Below are positions 53,679 through 63,709 of a stretch of 64,000 nt of DNA, piece by piece (positions within the stretch are counted from its first letter, which is position 1; every line of letters begins with the position of its first letter). A program made the position numbers and the translations under genes. This stretch comes from Amphritea sp. 1_MG-2023 (GTDB taxonomy: Bacteria; Pseudomonadota; Gammaproteobacteria; Pseudomonadales; Balneatricaceae): positions 1 through 64,000 of the forward strand of contig NZ_JAUOQE010000022.1 of assembly GCF_030547545.1 (NCBI RefSeq). Reading direction: 5' to 3'. The notes beneath the pieces are model-generated. The model was not told the origin of the DNA. It searched no databases and saw only the letters and a list, made by a program, of their open reading frames with translations.

Positions 53679-54539
53679 ATGAGTAGTTGGCTGGATAAAA
53701 TTGTTCCTTCTCTGGTGCGCTCTGAGAAGAAGCGAAACAACATCCCAGAAGGGTTGTGGGAAAAGTGTCCAAAGTGTGAATCGGTGCTGTATCGTCCAGA
53801 GTTGGAAAAAAACCTGAATGTTTGCCCTAAGTGCGATCATCACATGCGTTTGACGGCCCGAGTACGCTTGAATGCGTTCTTGGATGAAGGCACGTTACGT
53901 GAAATCGGTGCCGAAATTGAGCCGGTCGATCATCTTAAGTTTCGTGACACCAAAAAGTACAAAGATCGCTTGGTGGCCGCACAGAAGGCGACCGGTGAGA
54001 AAGATGCGTTGATAGCGATGCGCGGTGAAGTTCAAGGTCTACCGGTGGTGGCTGTGGCATATGAATTTCGCTTTATGGGTGGCTCGATGGGCGCGGTTGT
54101 CGGTGAGCGCTTTGTGCGCGCCGCCAATATTGCGCTGGAAGAGGGAATTCCTTTGATCTGTTTTTCCGCCAGTGGCGGTGCGCGGATGCAGGAAGCCTTG
54201 TTCTCACTGATGCAGATGGCCAAAACCAGTGCTGCGTTAGAGCGTTTGAAAAACGCCGGCGTTCCCTATATTTCGGTATTGACCGATCCGGTTTATGGTG
54301 GCGTATCGGCATCGTTGGCCATGTTGGGTGATCTGAATATTGGTGAGCCTGGTGCGCTGGTTGGTTTTGCTGGGCCTCGCGTGATTGAACAAACCGTGCG
54401 TGAGAAATTGCCAGAAGGCTTTCAGCGTAGTGAGTTTCTATTGGAACACGGTCAAGTCGATATGATCATCTCTCGTGGTGATCTGCGTGATCGAATCTCG
54501 TCGGTTTTACGCATGATGCAGGGGTTGCCCGCCGCCTGA
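53679..54539 (+). CDS. accD: Acetyl-CoA carboxylase carboxyltransferase beta subunit
   Basis: From ATG 53679, with GGAG 8 bp upstream, the protein has 286 residues. The zinc ribbon is formed by Cys30, Cys33, Cys49 and Cys52 (CPKC and CPKC). The carboxyltransferase core shows [31 protein letters not shown] and [12 protein letters not shown]. With AccA it transfers the carboxyl group to acetyl-CoA. A terminator follows, separating it from folC. Confidence 0.96.
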   Translation: MSSWLDKIVPSLVRSEKKRNNIPEGLWEKCPKCESVLYRPELEKNLNVCPKCDHHMRLTARVRLNAFLDEGTLREIGAEIEPVDHLKFRDTKKYKDRLVAAQKATGEKDALIAMRGEVQGLPVVAVAYEFRFMGGSMGAVVGERFVRAANIALEEGIPLICFSASGGARMQEALFSLMQMAKTSAALERLKNAGVPYISVLTDPVYGGVSASLAMLGDLNIGEPGALVGFAGPRVIEQTVREKLPEGFQRSEFLLEHGQVDMIISRGDLRDRISSVLRMMQGLPAA

Positions 54540-54557
54540 TTATTGATATAAACGAAG

Positions 54558-54585
54558 GCCGCTGTCAGTTTCAGCGGCTTTTTTT
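54558..54585 (+). terminator. Terminator between accD and folC
   Basis: GCCGCTG-TCAGTTT-CAGCGGC followed by seven T, 19 bp after the accD stop. Confidence 0.92.
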
Positions 54586-54625
54586 ATTGCTCTCAACTGT
54601 TTTCTGACTAAAAGCTGACATCATC

Positions 54626-55924
54626 ATGGCTGAAGTATCCTTTACTACCCTGCAGCAATGGCTCGAGTGGATCGAGCACAACCATCCCGTTGATCAAATT
54701 GAGCTGGGGCTTGACCGATTACGGCAGGTCTATGAGCGTATGGCGCTGGATTTAAGCGCGAGTCATAAAGTGATTGTCGGAGGTACCAATGGCAAGGGGT
54801 CGACGATTGCCATGCTTGATCAGGTGCTGCGGGATCAAGGTAAAACGGTCGGCTGCTTTACCTCACCTCATTTTTTGCGCTATAACGAGCGCATTAAATT
54901 GGCGGGTCAGCCGGTGAGTGATGAACTGATCGTGCAGGCGTTTACCGCTATCGAGCAGGTGCGGGGTGATATTCGGCTCACCTATTTTGAATATAATACA
55001 CTGGCGGCGTTACACGTATTTGCCAATGAAAAGCCCGATGTGATGTTGCTTGAGGTGGGCTTAGGGGGGCGCCTCGATGCTATCAACATTATCGATGCGG
55101 ATATTTCGGTGGTGACCACGGTATCCGTCGATCATGTTGATTGGTTGGGTGATGATCGCAATCAAATTGGTTATGAAAAAGCAGGTATTTATCGTGCCGG
55201 TCGTCCGGCTGTTTGTGGTGACCCAGTTCCGCCGCAGAAGTTAACTGCTTATGCCAATGATATCGGTGCCTTGTTGTTTCAGCGTGGACGTGATTTTAAT
55301 CTGTCTGATATGGAGCATGAGGGATGGGTGTGGCAAGGTGAGCAGTTAAATGGCAATGTTCTGACGATTTCTGGCTTGCCCGAGATCGCATTACCAAAAG
55401 CGAATGCGGCGACGGTGCTGCAGGTGTTGAGTCTTCTCGATATGATGCCCGCGCCTGAAGCGCTGCGACAGAGTTTATCCAACGCCTCGCTGACGGGGCG
55501 CATGCAAACGCTTAAGGTAGGGCAGGCTGACTATATTCTCGATGTGGCACATAATCCTGAAGCTGCCGCCTATCTTGCCGCTCAGTTACAAGATAAGCCC
55601 GTCAAAGGGCGCACTCTCATGGTGCTGGGGATGTTGGCTGATAAAGATATCGATCAGGTATTAGCTTGTTTGCAGCCGGCGATTGATCACTGGTATCTGG
55701 CAACATTGGATAAGCCACGTGGACAAACGGCTGCCGCGTTGGTTGAAAAGCTTACACGGCTTGGTATTGCTGACAGTCAGCAAGCGGCTTATACAACGGT
55801 AGCTGAGGCACTAACGGCCGTTGCCGACGAGATTGAGGAGGGTGATCGAGTGATTATTGCCGGCTCTTTTTTTACCGTTAGTGAAGCGCTACTGGTTTTG
55901 AATATGGATGGTAAATCAGCGTGA
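54626..55924 (+). CDS. folC: Bifunctional folylpolyglutamate/dihydrofolate synthase
   Basis: The 432-residue ligase has the Mur-ligase-like P-loop VGGTNGKGST (51-60), the GCFTSPHFLRYNERIKL folate loop and the later LEVGLGGRLDA and DVAHNPEAA motifs. It adds dihydropteroate to glutamate and extends folyl polyglutamates. The stop overlaps the GTG start of the SPOR gene as GTGA, so they are coupled. It opens the folC-dedD-cvpA-purF operon. Confidence 0.95.
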   Translation: MAEVSFTTLQQWLEWIEHNHPVDQIELGLDRLRQVYERMALDLSASHKVIVGGTNGKGSTIAMLDQVLRDQGKTVGCFTSPHFLRYNERIKLAGQPVSDELIVQAFTAIEQVRGDIRLTYFEYNTLAALHVFANEKPDVMLLEVGLGGRLDAINIIDADISVVTTVSVDHVDWLGDDRNQIGYEKAGIYRAGRPAVCGDPVPPQKLTAYANDIGALLFQRGRDFNLSDMEHEGWVWQGEQLNGNVLTISGLPEIALPKANAATVLQVLSLLDMMPAPEALRQSLSNASLTGRMQTLKVGQADYILDVAHNPEAAAYLAAQLQDKPVKGRTLMVLGMLADKDIDQVLACLQPAIDHWYLATLDKPRGQTAAALVEKLTRLGIADSQQAAYTTVAEALTAVADEIEEGDRVIIAGSFFTVSEALLVLNMDGKSA

Positions 55925-56472
55925 ATGATGGCTTTAAGCAGCGCCTTGCGGGTGCGGCGATTCTGTTTGTGGCGGCGGGGATTCTGCTACCTATTTTTTT
56001 CGATGGTGCAGGCTATCGCGAACGTCATATGGAGAGCGCGATTCCGCCACCACCTGTTGAGCCGCAGCTGCTGACGGTTGAACCGCACAACACGTCCTTG
56101 CCTGATACCACAACGATAGCGCCACCGAGTGAGCCGGTGACCGTGGCGGTGATGCCAAAACAGGTGGCGGCTGAAGTGGCTAAGCAGAAACCGGTTATCA
56201 GTCAACGTAGCGATCCACCGGCGTTAGATCAAGAAAATATACCGGTTGCTTGGAGTCTGCAATTAGCCAGCTTCAAAGATGAAGATAATGCTAAGGGCTT
56301 AAGTCGCCGGTTGATTAAAGCAGGGCATAAGGTTTACATTCGCAAGACCGGTGATTTGATTCGTGTCTTTGTCGGTCCGGATATTCAAAAGTCTAAATTG
56401 GTTGCATTACAAGCGGCTATTCAGAAAGAATTTGGTCTTGACGGTATAATCGTGCGCTTTACCACGCGATAA
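55921..56472 (+). CDS. dedD: SPOR-domain cell-division protein DedD-like
   Basis: The 183-residue protein has a short cytoplasmic start, one membrane helix (about 7-25: RLAGAAILFVAAGILLPIFF) and a Pro-rich periplasmic linker. The C-terminal SPOR domain (about 105-183: WSLQLASFKDEDNAKGLSRR ... DGIIVRF) binds denuded glycan strands at the division site. The start is GTG overlapping folC. Position between folC and cvpA is the usual DedD location. It is shorter than E. coli DedD (220), mainly in the linker. Confidence 0.88.
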   Translation: MNDGFKQRLAGAAILFVAAGILLPIFFDGAGYRERHMESAIPPPPVEPQLLTVEPHNTSLPDTTTIAPPSEPVTVAVMPKQVAAEVAKQKPVISQRSDPPALDQENIPVAWSLQLASFKDEDNAKGLSRRLIKAGHKVYIRKTGDLIRVFVGPDIQKSKLVALQAAIQKEFGLDGIIVRFTTR

Positions 56473-56544
56473 ACATTGGGTTAAACCGATAGCTCTGGTA
56501 GAATTCGCAGCTTAATTTTGTTGATCCTGAAGTAGATTCTAAAC

Positions 56545-57054
56545 ATGGTACTAAGCTGGGCTGATTGGGTCATTATAGGCATCATCGCATTATCTGGGTT
56601 ATACAGCCTGCGCGGTGGTTTTATGAAAGAAGCCCTGTCGTTAGCAACATGGGTGGCGGCCTTTGTGGTTGCCCGTTTGTTTGCTCCTTCATTGAGTACG
56701 CTGCTCGATCATCTGCTGGATACGCCTTCGCTGCGTATCGGTGCTGCCTTTATTCTCCTTTTTATTGCCACCCTGATGGTGGGCGCCGTTATCAATAGTC
56801 TCATCAATATGCTCGTTCATGCCACTGGGTTGAGCAGTACCGACCGTATACTGGGGGTTGGTTTTGGTGTCGTCAGGGGCGGCTTGATCGTGGTTGTTAT
56901 CACGGCGCTGCTGGTCCGTTCGCCGGTGACGCAAGATCATTGGTGGACTGAATCGCAATTGATTCCTCATTTTTTATTGATGGAATCATGGACGCGAGAA
57001 ACGGCGGCTGATATCGGACAAATGATCTGGGATATCAGTGGTAACAATCGCTGA
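56545..57054 (+). CDS. cvpA: CvpA family membrane protein
   Basis: The 169-residue protein has four to five membrane helices beginning WADWVIIGIIALSGLYSLRGG, with the conserved SLRGGFMKEALSLATWV segment. CvpA is required for colicin V production and for envelope homeostasis; its biochemical role is not known. It precedes purF by 51 bp, the classical E. coli cvpA-purF pair. ATG 56545 is chosen by conservation. Confidence 0.9.
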   Translation: MVLSWADWVIIGIIALSGLYSLRGGFMKEALSLATWVAAFVVARLFAPSLSTLLDHLLDTPSLRIGAAFILLFIATLMVGAVINSLINMLVHATGLSSTDRILGVGFGVVRGGLIVVVITALLVRSPVTQDHWWTESQLIPHFLLMESWTRETAADIGQMIWDISGNNR

Positions 57055-57105
57055 ACTTTTTAATTTATACTTGCTGTAACTAACTTAATACCTGAGGTAG
57101 CCTTA

Positions 57106-58623
57106 ATGTGCGGTATAGTTGGCATCGTAGCCAAATCTAATGTAAATCAGACAATTTTTGATGCATTAACAGTGCTACAGCACCGAGGCCAGGATGCCGC
57201 CGGGATGGTGACCTGTGAATCAGACCGTTTCTTTATGCGTAAAGATAATGGATTGGTCAACGAAGTGTTTCGTACTCGCCATATGAAACGTCTGATGGGC
57301 AATATCGGTATAGGTCATGTGCGTTATCCTACCGCCGGCAGTTCTAGCTCGGCGGAAGCTCAGCCATTTTATGTCAATGCACCTTACGGTATTGCCTTGG
57401 CGCATAATGGTAATCTCACCAATACCGCTGATCTACGTGAGTGTATGCGTAGAGATAACTTACGTCATATCAATACGACATCCGATTCAGAAGTGTTGCT
57501 TAATATCATGGCTCATGAGTTGCAGCAGATCGGCAAGTTGGTGCCAACGGCAGATGATATTTTTGCCGCCATCAAGGCACTGCATAAGCGAGTGAGTGGT
57601 GGTTATGCGGTTGTCTCGGTGATTACCGGCTATGGTATCGTTGCTTTTCGTGATCCTCATGGTATTCGTCCGCTGGTTTATGGTCAGCGCGAAACAGATG
57701 CCGGCACTGAGTATATGGTGGCGTCTGAATCTGTTGCGCTCGATATCTCTGGCTTTAGTTTGATTCGCGATGTGGCGCCGGGTGAAGCGATCTTTATTAC
57801 GCAAGAGGGTGAGGTGCATACCATGCAGTGTGCCGAAGATCCTCAGTTACACCCTTGTCTGTTTGAGTATGTCTATTTGGCGCGTCCCGATTCGATCATC
57901 GACTCAGTGAATGTCTACAAATCACGCATGCGTATGGGGGTTAAATTAGCAGAGAAGGTTAAGCGCGAGCGGCCTGATCACGATATTGATGTCATCATAC
58001 CTATTCCCGATACTAGCCGAACATCGGCGCTAGAAATGGCCCACCATCTGGGGGTTAAGTTCCGCGAAGGTTTTATTAAAAATCGTTATATTGGACGGAC
58101 CTTCATCATGCCGGGGCAGACTCAGCGAACGAAATCGGTTCGCCGTAAACTCAACCCGATTGAGCTTGAATTTAAAGATCGAGTGGTGATGCTGGTTGAT
58201 GATTCCATCGTGCGTGGTACCACTTCTAAGCAGATCGTACAGATGGCGCGTGAGATGGGGGCTAAAAAAGTTTACTTTGCTTCGGCAGCACCGGCGGTGC
58301 GTTTCCCTAATGTATATGGGATAGATATGCCGTCAGCTAAAGAGTTGATTGCTCACGGGCGTAGCGATGATGAAGTCGGTGAAGAGATCGGCGCAGACTG
58401 GATGTTATATCAAGATCTAGAAGACTTAAAAGATTGCCTGCGAGCGGGTAATAAAACGGTCACTGGATTTGATGCGTCGGTGTTTGACGGTCAGTATATT
58501 ACCGGTGATATTGATGATGCGTATTTGAAGCGCATCGATGACGAGCGCAATGATAACGCCAAAGGTGGCGATAAAAAATCGTGTACCAATCAAAACGCTA
58601 ATCTTCACGCGACCATTCGCTAA
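57106..58623 (+). CDS. purF: Amidophosphoribosyltransferase
   Basis: The 505-residue enzyme starts with MCGIVGIV; after Met removal Cys1 is the glutaminase nucleophile, with no propeptide. The PRPP-binding signature is [15 protein letters not shown] and [13 protein letters not shown] and GNLTN lie in the glutaminase domain. It makes phosphoribosylamine, the first step of purine synthesis. The C-terminal tail is Asn/Lys-rich. metZ follows at 45 bp; the pair is also adjacent in Pseudomonas. Confidence 0.97.
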   Translation: MCGIVGIVAKSNVNQTIFDALTVLQHRGQDAAGMVTCESDRFFMRKDNGLVNEVFRTRHMKRLMGNIGIGHVRYPTAGSSSSAEAQPFYVNAPYGIALAHNGNLTNTADLRECMRRDNLRHINTTSDSEVLLNIMAHELQQIGKLVPTADDIFAAIKALHKRVSGGYAVVSVITGYGIVAFRDPHGIRPLVYGQRETDAGTEYMVASESVALDISGFSLIRDVAPGEAIFITQEGEVHTMQCAEDPQLHPCLFEYVYLARPDSIIDSVNVYKSRMRMGVKLAEKVKRERPDHDIDVIIPIPDTSRTSALEMAHHLGVKFREGFIKNRYIGRTFIMPGQTQRTKSVRRKLNPIELEFKDRVVMLVDDSIVRGTTSKQIVQMAREMGAKKVYFASAAPAVRFPNVYGIDMPSAKELIAHGRSDDEVGEEIGADWMLYQDLEDLKDCLRAGNKTVTGFDASVFDGQYITGDIDDAYLKRIDDERNDNAKGGDKKSCTNQNANLHATIR

Positions 58624-58668
58624 TTGAGAACAGGCTGTTGGTAGTTGTAATGATAGGAAATGTGATCG

Positions 58669-59886
58669 ATGTCTAAGTCCAATTTTGAACGTCCAGAACG
58701 GATTCAGTTTGAGGCTACTGATTGTGAATTCAGTACGCTGGCGATACGGGCTGGACAGCATCGGAGTGATGAAGGAGAGCATAACGATGCGATTTATCCG
58801 ACCTCTAGCTTTGTTTATTCGAGTGCACGCGAAGCGGCGGCTCGTTTCGGTGGTGAAGAAGAAGGGAACATTTACTCCCGTTTCACTAACCCTACGGTAC
58901 AAGCCTTTGAACGACGCATGGCAGCGCTTGAGGGTGCTGAGCGAGCGGTCGCTACTGCCTCGGGTATGGCGGCCATTCTAAGTACTTGTTTGGCGTTACT
59001 GCAGCAGGGCGATCATGTTGTTTGTTCTCGCAGTGTGTTTGGCTCGATTGTTTCGTTATTTGATAAGTACCTAAGTCGCACGGGGATTAGCGTTAGCTAC
59101 GTTGATCCTAAGAATATGGCGGAGTGGTCCGCTGCGGTAACGCCTGCCACGCGCATGTTCTTTTTAGAGACGCCGTCGAATCCATTGGCGGAATTAGGGG
59201 ATATTGAAGCGGTATCTAAGCTAGCGCATGAGCATGATGCACTACTGGTAGTTGATAACTGTTTTTGTACTCCAGCGTTGCAGCAACCGCTTAAGCATGG
59301 CGCTGATATCGTTGTTCACTCTGCTACCAAGTATTTGGATGGACAAGGGCGTTGTGTGGGTGGCGTGGTGGTCGGTCGCGATCAAGAGATGGAAGCTGTC
59401 TTTGGTTTTATCCGTACCGGTGGCGCTTGTCTGAGCCCATTTAATGCGTGGGTGTTTATGAAAGGGCTAGAGACTTTAGAGCTGCGTATGATGGCTCATA
59501 GTGCTAGTGCTTTGGCGATGGCGAGTTGGTTAACGCAGCAGCCAGGCATCGATAAAGTCTATTACTCGGGTTTGGAAGATCACCCGCAGCATGCATTGGC
59601 TAAAAAGCAGCAACGTGCTTTTGGTGGGGTGCTCGCATTTGAGGTTAGCGGTGATCAAGCCGCTGCTTGGCGTTTTATCGATGCCACGCAGATCATCTCG
59701 ATTACGGGTAATTTAGGTGATGTTAAGAGTACCATCACTCATCCGGGGACAACGACACACGGGCGTATGAGTGCTGAGGCAAAAGCGGCAGCTGGCATCA
59801 AGGATAATCTTATTCGCCTGTCGGTGGGCCTTGAGTCTATTGAAGATCTGCAGCGAGATGTGCAGCGCGGTCTTGCGGCTATCTAG
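58669..59886 (+). CDS. metZ: O-succinylhomoserine sulfhydrylase
   Basis: The 405-residue protein is a Cys/Met-metabolism PLP enzyme. The PLP lysine is Lys221 in HSATKYLDGQGRC, with the serine/threonine pattern SGMAAILST and YSRFTNPTV upstream. It converts O-succinylhomoserine and sulfide to homocysteine. MetZ identity rests on genome position after purF and length; MetB is related but less likely here. ATG 58669. Confidence 0.93.
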   Translation: MSKSNFERPERIQFEATDCEFSTLAIRAGQHRSDEGEHNDAIYPTSSFVYSSAREAAARFGGEEEGNIYSRFTNPTVQAFERRMAALEGAERAVATASGMAAILSTCLALLQQGDHVVCSRSVFGSIVSLFDKYLSRTGISVSYVDPKNMAEWSAAVTPATRMFFLETPSNPLAELGDIEAVSKLAHEHDALLVVDNCFCTPALQQPLKHGADIVVHSATKYLDGQGRCVGGVVVGRDQEMEAVFGFIRTGGACLSPFNAWVFMKGLETLELRMMAHSASALAMASWLTQQPGIDKVYYSGLEDHPQHALAKKQQRAFGGVLAFEVSGDQAAAWRFIDATQIISITGNLGDVKSTITHPGTTTHGRMSAEAKAAAGIKDNLIRLSVGLESIEDLQRDVQRGLAAI

Positions 59887-59996
59887 GTTGATAGGCTTTT
59901 AACATGCCCGCCTGATACTTGATCAGAGCGGGCATTTTAGTATCTACAGCGTGTTGATGCGCTAGCGTGAATCTATACCATGGGTTTGAGGCTAAT

Positions 59997-60953
59997 TTGA
60001 AAATCATTCTGGCACCGATGGAAGGTGTGGTCGATGCACCGATGCGAGAGATACTGACCCGTATTGGCGGCATTGATCAGTGTGTGACTGAATTTGTGCG
60101 TGTTTCCGAGCGCGTTTTGCCGGCTAAGGTTTTTCGTAGAATAAGCCCTGAGCTGTTCACTGATAGCCGCACCAGTTCGGGTACGCCGGTCATCTTGCAG
60201 CTGTTGGGTAGTGATCCTCAAATACTGGCAGGTAATGCTCGTAAGGCGGTGAGTATTGGTGCGCGCGGCATCGATCTTAACTTCGGCTGTCCGGCTAAAA
60301 CCGTGAATAAGAGTCGCGGCGGGGCGATATTGCTTAATGAACCGGAGTTAGTGCATCAGATTGTCTGGTGGGTGCGTCAGGCGGTGCCTGATCATATTCC
60401 GGTGACGGCTAAAATGCGTTTAGGCTACAGTGATAAGTCTCAGGCGTTGGAGAATGCGGCGGCGATTGCCGATGCCGGTGCCTGTGGCTTGACGGTGCAT
60501 GCACGCACCAAGCAAGAGGGTTATCGGCCGCCCGCTCATTGGGAGTGGATTGCTCGTATTCGTGAGCATGTTGCTATTCCGGTCACGGCTAATGGTGAGG
60601 TTTGGAATTGGCAGGATTATCAGCGCTGTCGCGAGGTGAGTGGCTGTGATGATGTGATGATCGGACGAGGTTTGGTAGCGGCGCCCGATTTAGGCCTACG
60701 AATTAAGGCGTGGCAGCGAGGCGATGATCCGGATCATCTGAGTTGGTCCGAGATGTTGCTGCTATTGCAGCAATTTCTTGAGATGGTCGAGCAGCAGTTA
60801 GCGTCAAAGTATGTTCATGGGCGAATCAAACAGTGGTTAAAGATGATGTCGCGTGAATACCCCGAGGCGTTAGCGATGTTGCAGCAGATGCGAACTTTAA
60901 CGAAGGCGGTCGAAGTACGACAGTTTCTTCAGCAGTATAGCGCCGCGAGTTAG
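59997..60953 (+). CDS. dusC: tRNA-dihydrouridine synthase C
   Basis: The start is taken as TTG 59997 (GAGG about 5 bp upstream), giving KIILAPMEGVVDAPMREIL at the N-terminus, 318 residues. A GTG at 59967 would add ten residues without similarity. FMN-binding and catalytic motifs are LNFGCPAKTVNKSRGGAILL (catalytic Cys), KMRLGY, HARTKQEGYRPPA and NGEVW, with NxW typical of DusC. It reduces U16 in tRNA. It is separate from metZ. Confidence 0.9.
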   Translation: MKIILAPMEGVVDAPMREILTRIGGIDQCVTEFVRVSERVLPAKVFRRISPELFTDSRTSSGTPVILQLLGSDPQILAGNARKAVSIGARGIDLNFGCPAKTVNKSRGGAILLNEPELVHQIVWWVRQAVPDHIPVTAKMRLGYSDKSQALENAAAIADAGACGLTVHARTKQEGYRPPAHWEWIARIREHVAIPVTANGEVWNWQDYQRCREVSGCDDVMIGRGLVAAPDLGLRIKAWQRGDDPDHLSWSEMLLLLQQFLEMVEQQLASKYVHGRIKQWLKMMSREYPEALAMLQQMRTLTKAVEVRQFLQQYSAAS

Positions 60954-60989
60954 CCGCTGGCCGGTGAATAAAACGCGTTATCTTCCCGT

Positions 60990-62069
60990 CTAGCTTATTT
61001 TAAGTGGCTGACGGCGAGCCCCCCAGTGACCAGGCGAGGCTTCGAAGCGACCGGCTAAAGGCGTTTGGCAGCGACGGCAGCGCCCTTTAGCATCAAGATT
61101 CCAGTTGCCGAGTTGATATTGGTGACGCTCAATTAAGCATAACCCGCACTGACTACAAAAGGTTGAGTTGCTTGTCAGTGCGGCAATATTCCCCGTGTAG
61201 ACATGTTTGAGACCACAATTGAGCGCTATCTGACGGGCGTTTTCGAGGCTTTGTCGCGTCGTTGGTGGAATCTGCTGCAGCTTATAGTCCGGATGGAAAG
61301 CGCTAAAGTGGAGTGGAATTAATGCTCCGAGCTGATCGTGAATCCATTCACACATCGCTTCAATCTCGGCTGGGTCATCATTCTCACCGGGAATAATTAG
61401 GTTGGTAATCTCTACCCAGCAATCGGTTTCATGAACTAAATAGATCAGGGTCTCTAAGACGGGCTGAAGATGGCCGCCGCAAAGCCTGCGATAAAAATGT
61501 TCATTAAAGCCTTTTAGGTCGATATTGGTGGCATCCATAAAGTGAAAAAACCTCTCTCTGGCAGCAGGCAAAATATAGCCGGCGGACACGGCAACTGAGT
61601 AGATCCCTTCGGCATGACAGGCCTGTGCGACATCGATGGCATATTCCATAAAAATCACTGGATCATTGTAGGTGTAAGCGATAGCGCGACAACCGTTTGC
61701 AACGCAGGCTTGCGCCAGTTGTTGAGGACTGGCTTGACTGGCGAGGGTATCCATTTGTCGAGACTTGCTCATATCCCAGTTCTGACAGAACTTACAACTC
61801 AGGTTGCAGCCTGCCGTGCCAAAGGAAAGTACCGGTGTGCCTGGAAGAAAATGGTTGAGCGGCTTTTTCTCGATGGGATCGATACAGAAACCGCTTGAGC
61901 GAGCGTAACTATAGAGAACGACCTGACCGTTTTCGCAGCCTCTGACATAGCAGAGTCCTCGCTGTCCCTCCTGTAGCTGACATTGATGTGGGCAGACATC
62001 ACACTGAACTCGACCGTCACTGAGGGCGTGCCAATAGTGGGTTGCATGCGATGAGAGTGACTTATTCAT
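60990..62069 (-). CDS. amrS: AmmeMemoRadiSam system radical SAM enzyme
   Basis: The 359-residue protein is a radical SAM enzyme with the cluster motif C88-N-L-S-C92-K-F-C95 in FGTAGCNLSCKFCQNWD. An N-terminal Cys cluster (DVCPHQC, LCYVRGC) and a C-terminal zinc-ribbon-like part (FCSQCGLCLIERH and CRRCQTPLAG) flank the barrel. Together with the Memo-type AmrB and AMMECR1-type AmrA it forms the AmmeMemoRadiSam trio, whose reaction is not established. It is divergent from amrB, 146 bp apart. Start ATG 62069. Confidence 0.93.
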   Translation of the reverse strand: MNKSLSSHATHYWHALSDGRVQCDVCPHQCQLQEGQRGLCYVRGCENGQVVLYSYARSSGFCIDPIEKKPLNHFLPGTPVLSFGTAGCNLSCKFCQNWDMSKSRQMDTLASQASPQQLAQACVANGCRAIAYTYNDPVIFMEYAIDVAQACHAEGIYSVAVSAGYILPAARERFFHFMDATNIDLKGFNEHFYRRLCGGHLQPVLETLIYLVHETDCWVEITNLIIPGENDDPAEIEAMCEWIHDQLGALIPLHFSAFHPDYKLQQIPPTTRQSLENARQIALNCGLKHVYTGNIAALTSNSTFCSQCGLCLIERHQYQLGNWNLDAKGRCRRCQTPLAGRFEASPGHWGARRQPLKIS

Positions 62070-62215
62070 AAAGTGTTTAGGTTAACCGTGTCGTTAGATA
62101 AGGCCGTCGCCATGGCTGACCGGTCAGATTGTGAATCAGGTTCATCATGGGCCTGCTCGATTTTTGGGATCGGACTATACTGTTGTTAGCGTTAAAGGGT
62201 ATAGGATGAGTGTAG

Positions 62216-62995
62216 ATGAAAATGAAGCAGGCTGCTGTGGCGGGCATGTTCTATCCGCAAGCGCCGGATGAGCTGGCGTTATTAATTCAGCAATTGTTGG
62301 CGAATAATCCGCAATCAGGGCCGCAGCCGGTGGCGATTCAAGTGCCACATGCAGGCTTGATTTATTCCGGTGGCATCGCTGCGCGAGCTTATAACCGCAT
62401 CAGACCCTACCTAACGCAGTGGCATAGAGTGGTGTTGTTAGGGCCTGCGCACCGGCTGCCGTTACAGGGAATGGCGGTGTTGTCCGCAGCACGGTGGCAA
62501 ACCCCGTTGGGAGAGATTGAGATCGATACACAACTGAGCGCCACGTTGCAGCAAGAAGGTTGGCTGAGTGTGAATGATCAGGCTCATGCGCAAGAGCACT
62601 GTCTCGAGGTGCAACTGCCTTTTTTACAACGAATACAGAGTCAGCTACCGATATTGCCGATACTGGTTGGACAAACCCCGTTAGCCGCCGTTGAATCGCT
62701 GATCGCAAGAGTATTGGCTGAGGCGCATACGTTGTTGCTGGTGAGTAGTGATTTGAGCCATTTTCATCCCTATGCGCAAGCACAGCAGCTCGACAGAGCA
62801 ACCCTTGTCAGTATTGAGCGGCTGAGTTGTGATATTCAACCATCTCAGGCCTGTGGCTGTTATGCCTTGAACGGCCTATTGGCCTATGCTGCCCAACAGG
62901 GGCTGAAGGCCGAATTGCTCGGCTACTGTAATTCGGGGGATACGGCGGGTGATCGTCAACGGGTTGTGGGGTATAGCGCATATGCCTTCAATTGA
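62216..62995 (+). CDS. amrB: AmmeMemoRadiSam system protein B (Memo-like)
   Basis: The 259-residue protein belongs to the MEMO1 family, structurally related to nonheme-iron dioxygenases. Conserved segments are VPHAGLIYSGGIAARAYN (His), LLGPAHR, EHCLEVQLPFLQ, SSDLSHFHPY and GCYALNGLL; the histidines fit a metal site. Start ATG 62216 or the next ATG 6 bp later. It overlaps amrA by 14 bp and is divergent from amrS. Its substrate is not known. Confidence 0.92.
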   Translation: MKMKQAAVAGMFYPQAPDELALLIQQLLANNPQSGPQPVAIQVPHAGLIYSGGIAARAYNRIRPYLTQWHRVVLLGPAHRLPLQGMAVLSAARWQTPLGEIEIDTQLSATLQQEGWLSVNDQAHAQEHCLEVQLPFLQRIQSQLPILPILVGQTPLAAVESLIARVLAEAHTLLLVSSDLSHFHPYAQAQQLDRATLVSIERLSCDIQPSQACGCYALNGLLAYAAQQGLKAELLGYCNSGDTAGDRQRVVGYSAYAFN

Positions 62996-63578
62996 ACAGT
63001 ATAGTCAGGCGGATCAGCGTTATCTGTTGCAGTTAGCGCGACAGGCGATTGCCCAAGGGATCATTGGTCATCAGCCGGTACCGCCGAGTATGGCAGCGGT
63101 ATCAACGGCCTTGCAGCAACCCCGTGGCTGTTTCGTCACACTGACACTCGATGGTCAGTTACGCGGCTGTATCGGTAATCTCGAAGCCGATACCACATTG
63201 CTCGAAGCAGTCTGGCGTAATAGTTATCTTGCTGCCTTTAAAGATCAACGATTTATGCCAGTGACGGCGGCAGAGTTAGATCGGCTGAACTATGAAATAT
63301 CCATCCTCACCCCATTAACGCCATTATCGGTTAAGAATGAGGCGGCGTTGTTGGAGCGACTTAGGCCTGGTATTGATGGCTTAGTGCTGACAGATGGGGG
63401 GCATCGTGCAACCTTTTTACCCTCGGTATGGCAGCAGTTGCCGCAGCCGGAACGTTTTGTCAGTCAGTTGCGTCTTAAGGCGGGTTTACCGGCCGATTAT
63501 TGGCGTGATTCGCTACGCTGTGACATTTATCAAGCGATAAAAATTACCGAAGAGAGTGCGGTGGCTGACGAAAGCTAA
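62982..63578 (+). CDS. amrA: AmmeMemoRadiSam system protein A (AMMECR1-like)
   Basis: With ATG 62982 the protein has 198 residues of the AMMECR1 domain: PRGCFVTLTLDGQLRGCIGNLEA is the signature (LRGCIG), and FLPSVWQQLPQPERFVSQLRLKAGLP comes later. It overlaps the end of amrB, so translation is coupled. Human AMMECR1 is linked to a developmental disorder but its biochemistry is unclear. In bacteria it travels with AmrB and AmrS; a modification pathway is inferred. Confidence 0.92.
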   Translation: MPSIEQYSQADQRYLLQLARQAIAQGIIGHQPVPPSMAAVSTALQQPRGCFVTLTLDGQLRGCIGNLEADTTLLEAVWRNSYLAAFKDQRFMPVTAAELDRLNYEISILTPLTPLSVKNEAALLERLRPGIDGLVLTDGGHRATFLPSVWQQLPQPERFVSQLRLKAGLPADYWRDSLRCDIYQAIKITEESAVADES

Positions 63579-63602
63579 AGACTTTGTTTACCCGAGTTGG
63601 AT

Positions 63603-63633
63603 TCAATTAAAACAGGGAGCTGCTCGCTCCCTG
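63603..63633 (-). terminator. Terminator of the ibpA-like gene
   Basis: CAGGGAGC-TGCTC-GCTCCCTG; on the minus strand it is followed by TTTTAATTG, placing it 77 bp after the small heat-shock gene stop. It is also the end region for the convergent amrA. Confidence 0.65.
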
Positions 63634-63709
63634 CTATGATGCTTGATGATTATGCTGCCGTTGAGTTGGTTGAATTCACCGGCTTCAGTATGCAGCGGTC
63701 ATCAAGTGG

